A stretch of 64,000 nucleotides of DNA from Myoxocephalus aenaeus (GCA_038501785.1 JBAMJR010000168.1:1463501-1527500); one strand, 5' to 3'. Shown: positions 31,387 through 43,285, counted from the stretch's first letter. A program made the numbers and translations. Notes: generated by a model from the sequence alone, not told the origin.

Positions 31387-31744
31387 TAAATCTCAGGTGT
31401 GCGTCGATACGTTCTGAGCACAGACACACAGACAAGTCCTTCAGAATCCACTGAATGCTTCACTAGTGCAGCATAAACACAAGTCATGTGACGACACGGA
31501 CCTCTGCTGATTAAAACAGAGAAGTGCAGAAGCACCGACTCTTCCCTCATCACAGCGGATCCTCGAGGTACAAAGTAGAGCTGTTCCGATACCATTTATT
31601 CCTCCTTAATATCCGACACCTGAACTTGAGAACCGATCCAATCCCAGTGCTTTAAAACCAAAAACGTTTTAAAAGGTAATCATTCCCTCTCTAATATCTC
31701 TTTTTTATATTGCTGTGAAAACTTCTCCTTCGAACAACTGGATT

Positions 31745-31885
31745 TATTCGACTGTGACTCAGTGGTGAGCAGGGTCGTCCTTCAATCAGAGGATCGGCGG
31801 TTCGATCCCCGGCTCCGCTAGCCCATGTCGACGTGTCCTTGACCCCAAATGTCTCCCGTGGCTGTCAAATGAAGTGGAATGTAAT
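31745..31885 (+). mobile_element. tRNA-derived SINE fragment
   Basis: GTGACTCAGTGGTGAGCAGG (A-box) and GGCGGTTCGATCCCCGGCTC (B-box with GGTTCGATCCC) about 40 bp apart, followed by a short SINE body. Fish SINEs carry this head. No cloverleaf-competent 3' half. Confidence 0.65.
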
Positions 31886-32672
31886 GGATTCAAGTTTCTC
31901 AACAAAGACTACATTTTACAAGATTACATTTGAACACATCATTTTTTCATGATCACATCACCGGCTGCTAACAGCTAGCAGCTAGCAGCTAACAGCTGAC
32001 GTAGACTAGCTCTCCTCCTGCTGACGAGGTGTGTAGTCCTAGTTTGCACATGTGTTCTCAGGCAGGATATACAGATCAGACACGAGTGGCACGTGTTTCT
32101 TATTATTATTGTTCCCGTGCTGCCTAAGTAAATAAATAAATACAACAACGTGATTTCTGATCGGTGCATAATAACCGATGCAGCATTTATCAGAGGCATG
32201 TTTGGTTCGGAACAACTCTCATAAAATAGGAATGGAAATAAATAAATACACAAACATAGTTTTTTTTTTCCGAGCGCTCCATCATTTAAAAAGGCAACCT
32301 CCATCACACTCACACAACATGGACCATGCACACTGTAGTTCATGTTGTCTTCTTTCCAGCATCAAGAGCCCTGGTGGGAATGTCTGCACACAGTGCAATC
32401 AGCATGAAGCACCTTGGCTTTGCGGGTAAAAACTAAATAAAACAGCTGCAGACACGCTGCGCATCAATGTCTTCTTGGGAAAGTGAAGACCAGCAGCTTC
32501 CTGTTTAAGAATCGGAAGAAAAACAAACTTGCAGCCCTTTGAGTTCACATGAAGGCTCGTATTGGAACACATCCAGTCGACTGAAATGGGGACAAACACT
32601 GGCGTGTAAAAGCGGTTCATCTCTCATGACCACCGATGGAATGATTGAAGACGCCTCGCGGCTCACGGCCGT

Positions 32673-33260
32673 CTACCACAGCCAGCTGTCCAGGTGCTGG
32701 ACGCAGTAGCAGGACTGTTCCAGGATGGCCGACAGCTCCCCGGGGCCGTCCTCTCTCCAGGCGGGGAGCAGCCGCTCGTTGTTGAGGACCTGCAGCCTGG
32801 GGGTCCCCTCTCGGAGGACGCGGTACAGGCAGGGCCACCGGCTCTGGATCCTCAGCCGGGTCCTGCGGTCCAGCGTGATGCCGCGGACGATCTTCTTGGC
32901 TCGGAGCTCGCGCAGGGCGGGGAGCCTCAGGCAGGAGAAGACCAGGCCTCGGCTGGGCGACACGTCCAGGAACTCCAGGGACTGGGACTCCAGCGTGTAC
33001 GAGATGCCCAGGTTCCTGAGCGGCACCAGGATTTGTAAAGTCAGAGACTTCAGGTTGGGCAGGGACTTGGTGAGGGCCTGCAGCGTCGTGGGCGTCACCC
33101 CTTTAAAGACCCAGAAGTACTTGAGCTCCAGGACCCGCAGCTGCTGGAACCGGGTGAGCAGCGACACGGACTCGTCCGACCAGTCGAAGTGCAGCCGCAT
33201 CTTGGAGACGCGCGGGCAGCTGTGGGCCAGTTGGGTCAGCAGCTCCTGGAAACTGGTCAC
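32673..33260 (-). CDS. F-box protein exon 2
   Basis: 588 nt, starting VTSFQELLTQLAHSCPRV in phase with exon 1 and ending DSWLW and a stop. The leucine-rich pattern supports a curved LRR-like substrate domain. Confidence 0.85.
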   Translation of the reverse strand: MTSFQELLTQLAHSCPRVSKMRLHFDWSDESVSLLTRFQQLRVLELKYFWVFKGVTPTTLQALTKSLPNLKSLTLQILVPLRNLGISYTLESQSLEFLDVSPSRGLVFSCLRLPALRELRAKKIVRGITLDRRTRLRIQSRWPCLYRVLREGTPRLQVLNNERLLPAWREDGPGELSAILEQSCYCVQHLDSWLW

Positions 33261-36200
33261 CTGTCAAATCAAAGCAAGCCGGTAAACCGTCAGCCGGGTC
33301 TGTGCAATAAGAGACATGTTGCTATGGGGACAAGGACTGTAAGTAACTCAGTATGTGTTCTAAAGTTAGAAACTGTTTGTCCATCAATTATGTTGTTTTT
33401 GTTGCATGTTTTTTGTCTGCAGTAAGCAAAATGTATTTGGTTTCCTGTTTTGAGATATGGTGCTTTTATTTTGAAGGCAGAAAACGGAGTTGAAACGGAA
33501 GTCGCATAGTGCGCAGTTTAACGGCTAAAGTTACGGTTCATACGGTTCATTTTGCCATTTTTTCATGCTGAATGACTCCAAGAAACTGATGGACTCTTCT
33601 CTGTTAAGCGAAATATTTAAAATGGTGCCTTTTCCTGATTCTTTGTAAAACTCAGTTTTACAGATCTGTCGGTTAAAGCAACTGGTTGATAAAATTGATA
33701 AAATTCTATGAATGAAGTCTTTATTTGTTTAAACGTGGCAGAACGCCTGTGTTCAACATGCTGACGTCAATATAAACAACACTTTAAACTAGAAATTGCA
33801 TTTCCTGCTGAAAATGCGTTGGAATGCTAAAACCTGAAGCTTAAAGCTAAAATATTTGAAAAGATAGCTGAATATAGCTGAATATAGCTGAAAAGAGAAA
33901 CTACCTTCTGAAAAGTGTTGAAGCACAAAAGCGTTGAACAGAACTGCTGAACATCCTTGTTGTTTAAATGGAAAAGTTGGAAGCAAAACTGCATCATCTA
34001 AATCAGCGGTGTCCAATACGTCGATCGTATGCCATTAAAAAAAAAAATGTGCCCGGTGGGCAAATTAACAGGCTCGTTCGAAAGAGCGGGAGCAGCAGGG
34101 GGCGTAGTCAAAAAACTGCGGTCAAGTCGGACAGTTTTCAGCTGCCTTCAAAGTAGTCAGTAACAGGAAGTCACAGAAAAAATGACTTCCTGTTAGTTCC
34201 GAACTTTAGGCTTCTTGTATTTTACAGATCACGTTTGGATTTATTCATATGTGTTCATAAATATATATTTATGTAGAAATGTGGGTCTAGCTGCAGCCTT
34301 TGTTCTTTTTATGTCTGCCTGTGAAATACATTACTACTGGTTTTGATATGTGTTGTAAAAATATGATTTTGTATTATCAACCACACAAGATATGTGTTTA
34401 GATTAAACATGAGACGAATAATCAACAATCAAGCGTTAAGTATTACAACTACACATAAAATAAGGATTTTCTACAACACGTGGTGTTTGCTGTCAAATCT
34501 AAGAGCCAATCAGCTCTCTGATGTGGCGACAGCCAGGCGTTTCCCATCATGCACTGCGCCACGCAGTCCGTGGAGAGCTACTGCGACGCCTGGCTCTGAA
34601 ATCGGGGGCTGACTTGCTCTCGTGAGATTATCGTTGACCACGTGTGCATGACGTCAGATCAAGTCGGGATCAAGTCAGACTAAAATCCAACCGGCATGCA
34701 TTGTGCGCCGATCGCCGCGATCGATTCTGCACAGAACTGGCTCATCTCGAACGAAATCCTGAAGCCTCTCATCACTCTAGCTATGACATCACGCACTCTG
34801 AGCTGCGCAATACACACCCATGTTAAAGAGAGAAAAGGTCGGAAAAGAGCATAAAACGAAAACGCTGACAGATCAAAAAGTATAAAAGATATAAAAAAAA
34901 TCTGAAATTATAGAATAATAGCTGAAGGTTTTGTCAACATTTTAAAAGTGTAAATGGTGTCTTTAGCTGACCGTATGCAGAACCTGTAAGCTTTTAAAGT
35001 TGAAGAAGATTTGAAGATTTTCTCCATTGGATCCCATTCATAAAAATAAATAAACAAATCATAAAAAGCTTAATAATTCAAAAAGTTGAATAGTTAGAAA
35101 TATGAAGAGATATAGCCATTGTGTCCTTAAGTATCTGAATATTTTAATAGTTGAACGGTTTCTGTAGCTGAATATATGAAGGAGGACATGAGATCCAAAA
35201 CACGTACGGAAGAAATAGAATAAGTTGAAGAAGGATTTGCAGAACACTAGTTGGACTGCTGAAGCAATAGCTGAATATAGCTATATAGCTATTATAGCTA
35301 TATACACCGCGTTCCACATTATTATGCAAATTACACTTTGCTCAGATTTTCCTAAATAGTAATGCACAGTCAGTCAGTATCATTTTCAAGTCATCAACTG
35401 TTAGAGTATAAGTCAAATTCTATTGAACAAACCTCCTAATGATAACAGTATTTTTTTCAAAAATAAAAAACTCAAAATGCAGTGTTCCAAATTATTATGC
35501 AGAATTTCAGAATTTCAGAGTTTCAAGATATTTTATAGGTTGTAAAGAACAAAAAATTGTCATTTGTTGAATTTGCAGCATTAGGAGGTCATATTTACTG
35601 AAATCAAGAAAAGTTTGAATCAAAAACATCTTAACAGGTCAAGTTACATGTTAACATAGGACCCCTTCTTTGATATCAACTTCACAATTCTTGCATCCAT
35701 TGAACTTGTGAGTTCTTTGATAGTTTCTGCTTTAATGTCTTTGCAGGATGCCATAATAGCCTCCCAGAGCACCTGCTTGGATGTGAACGGCCTTCCACCC
35801 ACATAGATCTTTTGCTTGATGATGCTCCAAAGGTTCTCAACAGGGTTAAGGTCAGGGGAAGATGGGGGCCACACCATGAGTTTCTCTCCTTTTATGCCCA
35901 TAGCAGCCAATGCTCCAGAGGTATTCTTTGCAGCATGACATGGTGCATTGTCATGCATGAATATGATTTTGCTACGGAAGGCACGGTTCTTCTTTTTGTA
36001 CCACAGAAGAAAGTGGTCAGTCAGAAACTCTACATACTTTGCCGAGGTCATTTTCACACCGTCAGGGACCCTGAAGGGGCCTACCAGCTCTCTCCCCATG
36101 ATTCCGGCCCAAAACATGACTCCGCCACCTCCTTGTTGACGTCTCAGCCTTGTTGGGACATGGTGGCCATTCACCAACCATCCACTACTCCATCCATCAG

Positions 36201-37506
36201 GACCATCAAGGGTTGCACGGCACTCATCCGTAAACAAAACAGTTTGAAAGTTAGTCTTCATGTAGTCCTGAGCCCACTGCAACCTTTTTGCTTGTGAGCT
36301 TGGTTTAGGGGTGGCCGAATAACAGGTTTAAGGACACTTGCAAACCTCTTGAGCGTCCTACATCTTGAAGTTCGCGAGACTCCAGAGGCACCAGCGGCTT
36401 CAAACACCTGTTTGCTGCTATTCAATGGCATTTTAGTGGCTGCTCTCTTAACCCTACGCATTTGTTTGGCAGAAATCTTCATTATTTTGCCTTTGTCTGA
36501 ACGAACCCGCTTGTGCTGTGAATCGGTGACAAATTTCTTCACCGTCCGATGATCACGCGCAATTCTTTTGGAAATATCCAATGTTGTGATACCTTGACCA
36601 AGGTATTGCACTATTTGTCGCTTTTCAGCAGCAGAGAGATCCTTTTTCTTCCCCATTTTGCCTGAAACATGTAGCTTGCTTAATAATGTGGAACATCCTT
36701 CTTAAGTAGTTTTCCTTTGATTGGGCTCACCTGGCAAACTAATTATCACAGGTGTCTGGGATTGATTTCAATCATCCAAATAGCCCTGAGACACAATACC
36801 ATCCATGAGTTTAATTGAAAAACCAAAAAATTAATGTTTATGACCCTTAAATACAATTTGCCTAATAATGTGGAACGCGGTGTAGCTATAATAGCTGAAT
36901 ATAGCTAACCAGCACATGCAAACGTCAGTAGAGACTAGTTACCTGGTCCACCTTCGTAATGCTGTCCTGGTGTGAGCTGGAGCTGGAGTGGACCTTGAGG
37001 TCCAGCGGCTCCAGCAGAGTAAACGTCCAGTTGAGGTCCAGGTGGCTGAGGTCTCTGCAGTGGACGTTCTCCAGCAAGCGACTCAGCAGCTCGCACCACT
37101 TGTTGCAGCGGTCCCCGAGGTCGAAGCTGGCCTTCAGCGTGAGCAGGCTGGCCCGCCGCGAGATGAGGTGGTGGGTGTAATGGTGGACCCAGGCCTTCCA
37201 CCTCTCGAACTCGCGGTTGGAAACCAGCAGTCCCTGCTGGCCCAGGTGGAAGACGCCGCGGCGGGAGTAGTCCGCCACCCGCCACAGCTTCCAGGAGCGG
37301 ACCAGGCGGCTCCAGCTCGAGCAGACCAGCGCGCTGCTGCATTTGTCCACCTCGTTCAGGAAGGACAGGACGTGTAGCTGGCACTCCACCGGCAGGAAGT
37401 TGAAAGGGAAGTGGTCGTCCGCCGCTTTCCGCCGGCTCCTCGCAGGGACCAGGGGTCTCTTCCGCGGCGACATGGTGGTCGATGATGAAACGATATTGGT
37501 GGTCAT
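32673..37506 (-). CDS. F-box protein (F-box plus LRR-like C-terminus), two coding exons, 383 aa
   Basis: Exon 1 is 36943-37506 and exon 2 is 32673-33260 (stop included); both are phase 0, with donor CAG|GTAACT and acceptor TTTGACAG. Residues about 33-80 form an F-box: FPFNFLPVECQLHVLSFLNE, then CSSALVCSSWSRLVRSWKLW. The rest contains leucine-rich spacing (LRVLELKYFWVF, LPNLKSLTLQI, SLEFLDVSPSRGL, LPALRELRAKKI). Known role of the family: binds Skp1 in SCF ubiquitin ligases and presents substrates. An internal Met at codon 12 (MSPRKRPL) is an alternative start. I do not recognise the orthologue, so no symbol is given. The intron holds several repeats and a Tc1/mariner element. Both exons are GC-rich, unlike the intron. 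Confidence 0.85.
33780..34004. repeat. Dispersed fish repeat, partner of 16380-16800
   Basis: Reverse complement of the segment in anpep intron 10. Its continuation is found at 34770-35304 and 36883-36905, on the far sides of two younger insertions. Confidence 0.8.
34062..34765. mobile_element. Inverted-end dispersed element, copy 1
   Basis: Ends GCTCGTTCGAAAGAGC and, in reverse, TTTCGTTCGAGATGAGCC share TTCGTTCGA-like termini. The whole length matches in reverse 44750-44926 plus 45582-46015. No coding potential. Superfamily not assigned; Harbinger-like is possible. Confidence 0.65.
35305..36882 (-). mobile_element. Tc1/mariner element, DD37E, one frameshift
   Basis: TIR starts CACCGCGTTCCACATTATTA at the left and its complement ends at 36882, about 31 bp with two or three mismatches. 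TA lies at 35303-35304 and 36883-36884, the expected target duplication. Length is 1578 bp. The minus-strand transposase is split between 36258-36656 and 35644-36282. In the F-box gene intron, same orientation as the gene. Confidence 0.92.
35644..36656 (-). pseudogene. DD37E Tc1/mariner transposase broken by a 1-nt frameshift
   Basis: The N-terminal part (36656 down to about 36285) has paired-type helix-turn-helix sequence: RQIVQYLGQGITTLDISKRI, then HRTVKKFV. The catalytic part has FTDEC, MHDNAPCH and SSPDLNPVENLW. The second Asp and the Glu are 37 residues apart, so DD37E and not the DD34E of classical Tc1. The frame breaks in an A-run (plus 36280-36286); a single-base length change there explains it. 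Otherwise there are no stops, so it is recent, or the break is a sequencing error in a homopolymer. Confidence 0.88.
36943..37506 (-). CDS. F-box protein exon 1
   Basis: 564 nt, 188 codons. Begins with a Ser/Thr-rich and basic lead, then the F-box, and ends K-V-D-Q at the donor. Long overlapping frames on both strands are GC-rich shadows. Confidence 0.85.
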
Positions 37507-37675
37507 TGGTGAAGGTCAGAATCTCCACCGGGTGGTTTTGCGGTCAGGCTTTGCCATAAATACCTCTGGCCTGGGGAAGTCTATCAAGATAAAGAAAAAA
37601 GGACAGAAACTCACAACAGTAGGTAGTCTGTGTGCAACGGCAGTGCGGGTCAATTTGAACTGGTGACGTTATAAA

Positions 37676-38133
37676 CAGGGTTCGTACACATTTTGACCAA
37701 TGGGTTTCCATGACTTTATGACTTTTCCACTTTAAACCAAATGTCCATGACCAAACATTTAGTGAAATCTGGGTGTAAACAGTAACAAGTGAGTAAATGT
37801 AGTATTTAAACTAACAATGAGAATACAAAGCATACAGTAAACCTTAAATGACTCAAATGAATGAGACAATAGTTTGATTAAAAGAATAAACATTTATATA
37901 GATGCCTGTATGTATGCCTGCTAATGTATGTATGCCAGTGTTTCTTTTAAAAGCATATTCATTATTTCAAACTCAGCGTAAATGAACGTCATGAACACAT
38001 GAATATAACACATTTACATGACTTTTACAAAACCTTTGGGATTTTATTTTTTCCAAGGACTTTTCCAGGCCTGGAAATAACCATTTTAAAACTCTATGAC
38101 TTTTCCAGGTTTTCCATGAGCGTATGAACCCTG
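37676..38133. mobile_element. hAT-like MITE family A, copy 1
   Basis: Ends CAGGGTTCGTAC and GTATGAACCCTG, 458 bp. Flanking 8-mers GTTATAAA and TGTATAAA are similar (6 of 8). Reverse orientation relative to the copies at 41840, 47236 and 52793. No ORF. Confidence 0.75.
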
Positions 38134-38889
38134 TGTATAAACGTAGATGTAATTGAACCTTATCATGGGAACGCTCCCCTTTAAAGCCACGTGTGCACAC
38201 ACGGTTGGGTGAAAGTTTTGGTCGTAACTAAATAATAAAGTTGGTGTAAAGTTAATACTTCAACAGTGTGAAACACACTTGTATGTCTGTATTAAATGAC
38301 ACTCTGTTGGTCCGTTATCTCTTCTCCTTTTGCTGGCAGATACTTTCCAGCTTGTCTCAAATACACACAGAGGTCACCGCGGGGTTATGGGACTGTTTTG
38401 CACCGTTATCAATATATATATATATATTATTATATTATAGTCGTTACCTTTTGGTCGAGCTCCCTTCCTCCTCAGTTTAAAGAGTTAACCTGCTAGAAGC
38501 TAATGCTAGCATCCAGGAGACAAAGGCGTTTAGAATTGACCCTGAAGCCGCAGCGCTGTTGCATTTTTATCCAAAAGTATGAGGAACTGTGAAGCTACTG
38601 ATACAAATGCAGAAGTTTAAAAAGCCAGAACAAAAAGAACAGTATTCAGTCACTAGGCCGGCTAGTTACTGCCGAACAGCTGAGCTGTGTTGTTGTTTTG
38701 GTTGTGGCGCGTTGTGATGACGTCGTTCACATGCGTCGAGCTGCCCGTGGTGTACCAAGACCTCAGGCGAGCGCCCTCTGTCGGTGGCAAAGGGAAAGGT
38801 GGTTTCCACAGTGTGCCTCCAGAACTAATACTGTTATAGATTAGAATCATCTATCAATCATCTATCAATCAGCATATCATATGTCACTG

Positions 38890-38920
38890 TTCATATATAT
38901 ATATATATATATATATAGAT
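38890..38920. repeat. (TA)n microsatellite
   Basis: TA repeat. Smaller ones occur at 38411-38425 and 39222-39238. Confidence 0.9.
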
Positions 38921-38924
38921 AAAA

Positions 38925-39745
38925 TAAAATTAGATAATCCTTTATTAGTCCCGCAGGATTACAGCACAAGAGACACATAGTAAAATACAAAATCAAGTAA
39001 TATAAATAAACAGTAAAACAGTAATAAAAACAGTCAAGAAGAATACAATAGCAATATTAAATATACAGACGGAATAAAAACAAGTATATGAAAAGCATTT
39101 AAATGTATTATATATTGCACCAGATGAACTTTATTAAAGTGTCCAAAAGTAATTAAAGTGTTAAAGTGTTATAAGTGTTTGTGGTCTACTGTGAGCTCAG
39201 CTTGTTATGCAGCCTGACAGCATATATATATATATATATCTCCTACAACTCTGTATACAGTATATAGACGTATATACAGACATCTTTACATGTACTACTG
39301 TACATAATCCTCCAGTCCACGTACATCCATTCAGTATTTATTTATTTACACTATTTCTATTGTAAGTTGACTTGTATATTGACGTTTTATTTGTTATTTA
39401 GTTATTCGTGTTTATTCCTTCATTCCTTCACTACTTCAGCTCATAACAGTCCTATTCTTTACCTTTTATTTGTCCCGTTTTATTGTCCTTCTTATGTTTC
39501 TTGTTCTTAGAGAACGCAACAAAAAGAGAGTATGCTTACAATGCAAGCATTACACATTTTTTTAATGATTGTCATATTTTTTAGCCTTATTTTTGTGCAA
39601 TACAGTTACTTTATTTAGTGCCTTATTTTTATTTATTTTTTACCTTAAGTTTATTGTAATTCTGTGTTAGAGGAACCAGCAAAACAAGCGTTTCATTGTA
39701 ACTGTTATCTGTGCATAAGACAATACAAATATCTTGAATCTCCCT
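38925..39745. repeat. LINE/SINE 3'-tail sequences
   Basis: 38930-38965 reads, inverted, as a retroposon tail (TAATCCTTTATTAGTCCCGC). 39655-39745 ends CAATACAAATATCTTGAATC, the 3' end typical of fish LINEs; an inverted similar tail is at 42657-42760. No coding region remains. Confidence 0.5.
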
Positions 39746-40021
39746 GTGAATAGAACTCTTTGAATATATTTTGTTGTTATATATCTGTATGTTGGACTGA
39801 ATTTATGGTTGACACGATTGATGGACAATGCTGTTGAAGTGTTGTTTTGTTTTCTTATTTTTACTTATTGACCTGCTTAAACTTTTTTTGTTCTTGTTTT
39901 CTTTCTTTATGGCCAGATGCATGGTTCATTTCTTATATTCTTTCTTACTTTTGAAGGTTGTATTTCTTGTTAAACTGTAAAAAATACCTAAATAAAATAT
40001 CAAGAATAAAATATATATATA

Positions 40022-41239
40022 CATTCACCTAAAGGATTATTAGGAACACCATACTAATACTGTGTTTGACCCCCTTTCGCCTTCAGAACTGCCTTAATTC
40101 TACGTGGCATTGATTCAACAAGGTGCTGAAAGCATTCTTTAGAAATGTTGGCCCATATTGATAGGATAGCATCTTGCAGTTGATGGAGATTTGTGGGATG
40201 CACATCCAGGGCACGAAGCTCCCGTTCCACCACATCCCAAAGATGCTCTATTGGGTTGAGATCTGGTGACTGTGGGGGCCATTTTAGTACAGTGAACTCA
40301 TTGTCATGTTCAAGAAACCAATTTGAAATGATTGGAGCTTTGTGACATGGTGCATTATCCTGCTGGAAGTAGCCATCAGAGGATGGGCACATGGTGGCCA
40401 TAAAGGGATGGACATGGTCAGAAACAATGCTCAGGTAGGCCGTGGCATTTAAACGATGCACAATTGGCACTAAGGGGCCTAAAGTGTGCCAAGAAAACAT
40501 CCCCCACACCATTACACCACCACCACCAGCCTGCACAGTGGTAACAAGGCATGATGGATCCATGTTCTCATTCTGTTTACGCCAAATTCTGACTCTACCA
40601 TCTGAATGTCTCATCAGAAATCGAGACTCATCAGACCAGGCAACATTTTTCCAGTCTTCAACTGTCCAATTTTGGTGAGCTCTTGCAAATTGTAGCCTCT
40701 TTTTCCTATTTGTAGTGGAGATGAGTGGTACCCGGTGGGGTCTTCTGCTGTTGTAGCCCATCCGCCTCAAGGTTGTGCGTGTTGTGGCTTCACAAATGCT
40801 TTGCTGCATACCTCGGTTGTAACGAGTGGTTATTTCAGTCAAAGTTGCTCTTCTATCAGCTTGAATCAGTCGGCCCATTCTCCTCTGACCTCTAGCATCA
40901 ACGAGGCATTTTCGCCCACAGGACTGCCGCATACTGGATGTTTTTCCCTTTTCACACCATTCTTTGTAAACCCTAGAAATGGTTGTGCGTGAAAATCCCA
41001 GTAACTGAGCAGATTGTGAAATACTCAGACCGGCCCGTCTGGCACCAACAACCATGCCACGCTCAAAATTGCTTAAATCACCTTTCTTTCCCATTCTGAC
41101 ATTCAGTTTGGAGTTCAGGAGATTGTCTTGACCAGGACCACACCCCTAAATGCATTGAAGCAACTGCCATGTGATTGGTTGATTAGATAATTGCATTAAT
41201 GAGAAATTGAACAGGTGTTCCTAATAATCCTTTAGGTGA

Positions 41240-41242
<3 letters not shown>
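40022..41242 (-). mobile_element. Complete Tc1/mariner element, DD36E, intact
   Basis: 29-bp TIRs (left CATTCACCTAAAGGATTATT..., right its complement with one C/T difference) at 40022-40050 and 41214-41242. TA at 40020-40021 and 41243-41244; the site is inside a (TA)n repeat. Total 1221 bp with one uninterrupted transposase ORF. All parts needed for mobility are present by inspection. Confidence 0.95.
40054..41094 (-). CDS. Tc1/mariner transposase, DD36E, 346 aa, full length
   Basis: Cut-and-paste transposase. Residues 1-60: first helix-turn-helix (FERGMVVGARRAGLSISQSA). Residues about 70-120: second DNA-binding part (RRMGRLIQADRRATLTEI). Catalytic triad D155 (AWSDESRF), D246 (YFQQDNAPCH), E283 (SPDLNPIEHLW). 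There are 36 residues between D246 and E283, the signature of the DD36E (Incomer-type) lineage. The glycine box (QAGGGGVMVWGMF) is intact. The start is 148 bp from one TIR and the stop 31 bp from the other. No stop or frameshift, and full family length. The ORF could encode active protein; activity itself is not shown. Confidence 0.95.
   Translation of the reverse strand: MGKKGDLSNFERGMVVGARRAGLSISQSAQLLGFSRTTISRVYKEWCEKGKTSSMRQSCGRKCLVDARGQRRMGRLIQADRRATLTEITTRYNRGMQQSICEATTRTTLRRMGYNSRRPHRVPLISTTNRKKRLQFARAHQNWTVEDWKNVAWSDESRFLMRHSDGRVRIWRKQNENMDPSCLVTTVQAGGGGVMVWGMFSWHTLGPLVPIVHRLNATAYLSIVSDHVHPFMATMCPSSDGYFQQDNAPCHKAPIISNWFLEHDNEFTVLKWPPQSPDLNPIEHLWDVVERELRALDVHPTNLHQLQDAILSIWANISKECFQHLVESMPRRIKAVLKAKGGQTQY

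Positions 41243-41290
<48 letters not shown>
41243..41290. repeat. (TA)n microsatellite at the DD36E insertion site
   Basis: TA repeat continuing on both sides of the element (also about 40008-40021). Confidence 0.9.
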
Positions 41291-41291
<1 letters not shown>

Positions 41292-41839
41292 TGAATCTAT
41301 ATGCACATTGCATGTTTTTAAAGGGTTTGTTTTACAGTGATCTATTTTTCACCAGTAGATGGCATTCTGAGTATGCAACAGATACATAATGAATGTGTGA
41401 TGGAGGTCGTCGCAGCATCTTGATGACCGCGCCTGAAGGTGGACCGGCCTGAAGGACCAATAGCACCATGGGTCCCGACACGAAGAGAGGAGACGTCTCC
41501 GTCCTCCAGTTAGTGCTCTGTGACACATTCCACGCGTGCCTCTCTCTACAGCCAGAGAAAGAAGGGGGGCTTTTCCCCTGCATTGTTCTGTCCGTGTGGA
41601 TGAACGTGAGGGAGAACGTGTGACGCTTGTGTCGCAACCGTCTCGACGCAAAGCGCGTCCCCGTGCAGCGCGTCCCCGTGCAGCCCGACGTCTCGAAGGG
41701 GTCTGCGGTCTTTTGTTCGAGCAGCACGTAGCTCGTAGCTCACGTAGCACACGTAGCCTGCCTCCATAACACACGTAGCACACGTTCATAACGAGAGTCC
41801 CGTGCGGCGTTCAACGACCCTTCTCTGCAGTGAGGAGAC

Positions 41840-42272
41840 CAGGGCTCTTCTTACGGTCATGGAAAACCTGGAAAAGTCATGGAATTTTAAAATGGTTATT
41901 TCCAGTCCTTGAAATAAATAAAATCCCAAAAGTTTAGTAAGAGTCATGTGTTATATTCATGTGTTCATGACGTTCATTTACGCTGAGTTTGAAATAATTA
42001 ATATGCTTTTAAAAAAAAGACGCTCAAAATATAAGCAGGCATACATACAGGCATCTATATAAATGTTTATTCTTTTAATCAAACTATTGTCTCATTCATT
42101 TGAGTCATTTAAGGTTTACTGTATGCTTTGTATTCTCATTGTTAGTTTAAATACTACATTTACTCACTTTTTACTGTTTACACCCAGATTTCACTAAATG
42201 TTTGGTCATGGACATTTGGTTTAAAGTCATGGAAAAGTCATGAAACCCATTGGTCAGGATGTGTATGTGGAC
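41840..42272. mobile_element. hAT-like MITE family A, copy 2
   Basis: Same sequence as 37676-38133 in opposite orientation, with decayed ends (CAGGGCTCTTCTTAC at left). Confidence 0.7.
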
Positions 42273-43285
42273 GTCAGCTGTTAAGAGACAAACAGCGTGG
42301 ACACATGTCCCAGATCTTACAGCCTTTAAACCCCCGTGTGAGCCTCAGCAGCTGGTCCCAGGTCAGCTGCTGAATTGGTCAGGACCGCCTCCAAGATTCC
42401 ATTTTTAATTCAATTTATTTTGTATAACCCTGAATCACAAATTAAAAATGTACATCAGAGGGCTTTACAGTCTGTACACAAACAACATCGTCTGTCCCGG
42501 GACCTCACGGTCAGGAACCACTGGGAACCCTTATAGTGGGCGGGGCATCACGATGTAAACAAAAGTAGTTGTTACTATATCGATATCGTGATATCGTGAT
42601 ATCGTTACACAAGACTAGATATCGTCTATTTTTAATATGGTAATATAACAACATACATTCAAGATTCAAGATATTTTTATTGTCATATGTACAGATAACA
42701 GAGTTACTCTGGTAAAAAATAAATAAAAATAAGGCACAAAATATAGTAACAGTATTGCTCAGTGTATAAAGTGCACATGTGTGAAATACTGTATTATAGT
42801 AAAGTGATGTCATTCTCTTACCAGACTATTCCAGCTGCTCTATTATATCCGTCTACCAACTTAGTCATTATTCACAATAAGGGTTAATATTTAGCAAAAA
42901 TCTTAATGTGTAAATATTAAGAAAAGCCACAATGCTCAACCCTACAATAGGTTTGCAATATCGATATCGAGGTATTTGGTCAACATATCATCCTTTCAGG
43001 GTCAGGTGTGCATGGACGATCATTTAAATGTGTTGTACGCGCTACGCTGGCTAATCTGGTTGTGTGGTGAACTTGTCTATCCTCTGAGGAGCGCTCTCTA
43101 TTCTCCCCCCAAAAAAACTAACATGTTCAGATCCCACTGGGAGGCCGGGCGACAGGTAGAAACCTGCAACACGCCCGACATCGCATCAAGCGGGTATCTC
43201 CTAGCTGTGAAGGCTGCCATGGCCAGCTGCAACCACCGCCAAACACCCGTAAGGTACGAGTCTTGTCCAACAGATTCACAGACAA
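42273..43285. other. Intergenic, small repeat fragments
   Basis: Holds the 42405-42500 dispersed repeat, a region of CGATATCGTG repeats around 42570-42605, and an inverted LINE tail at 42657-42760. No gene supported. Confidence 0.5.

Noticed and set aside
32694..33285. Plus-strand ORFs across F-box exon 2
   Set aside because: Antisense shadows of the LRR-like exon.
36935..37528. 197-codon Pro/Gly/Arg-rich frame and plus-strand frames over the F-box exon
   Set aside because: Alternative frames of a GC-rich exon; only the F-box frame joins exon 2.
40442..40992. Plus-strand ORFs over the DD36E transposase
   Set aside because: Antisense shadows of the 346-codon gene.
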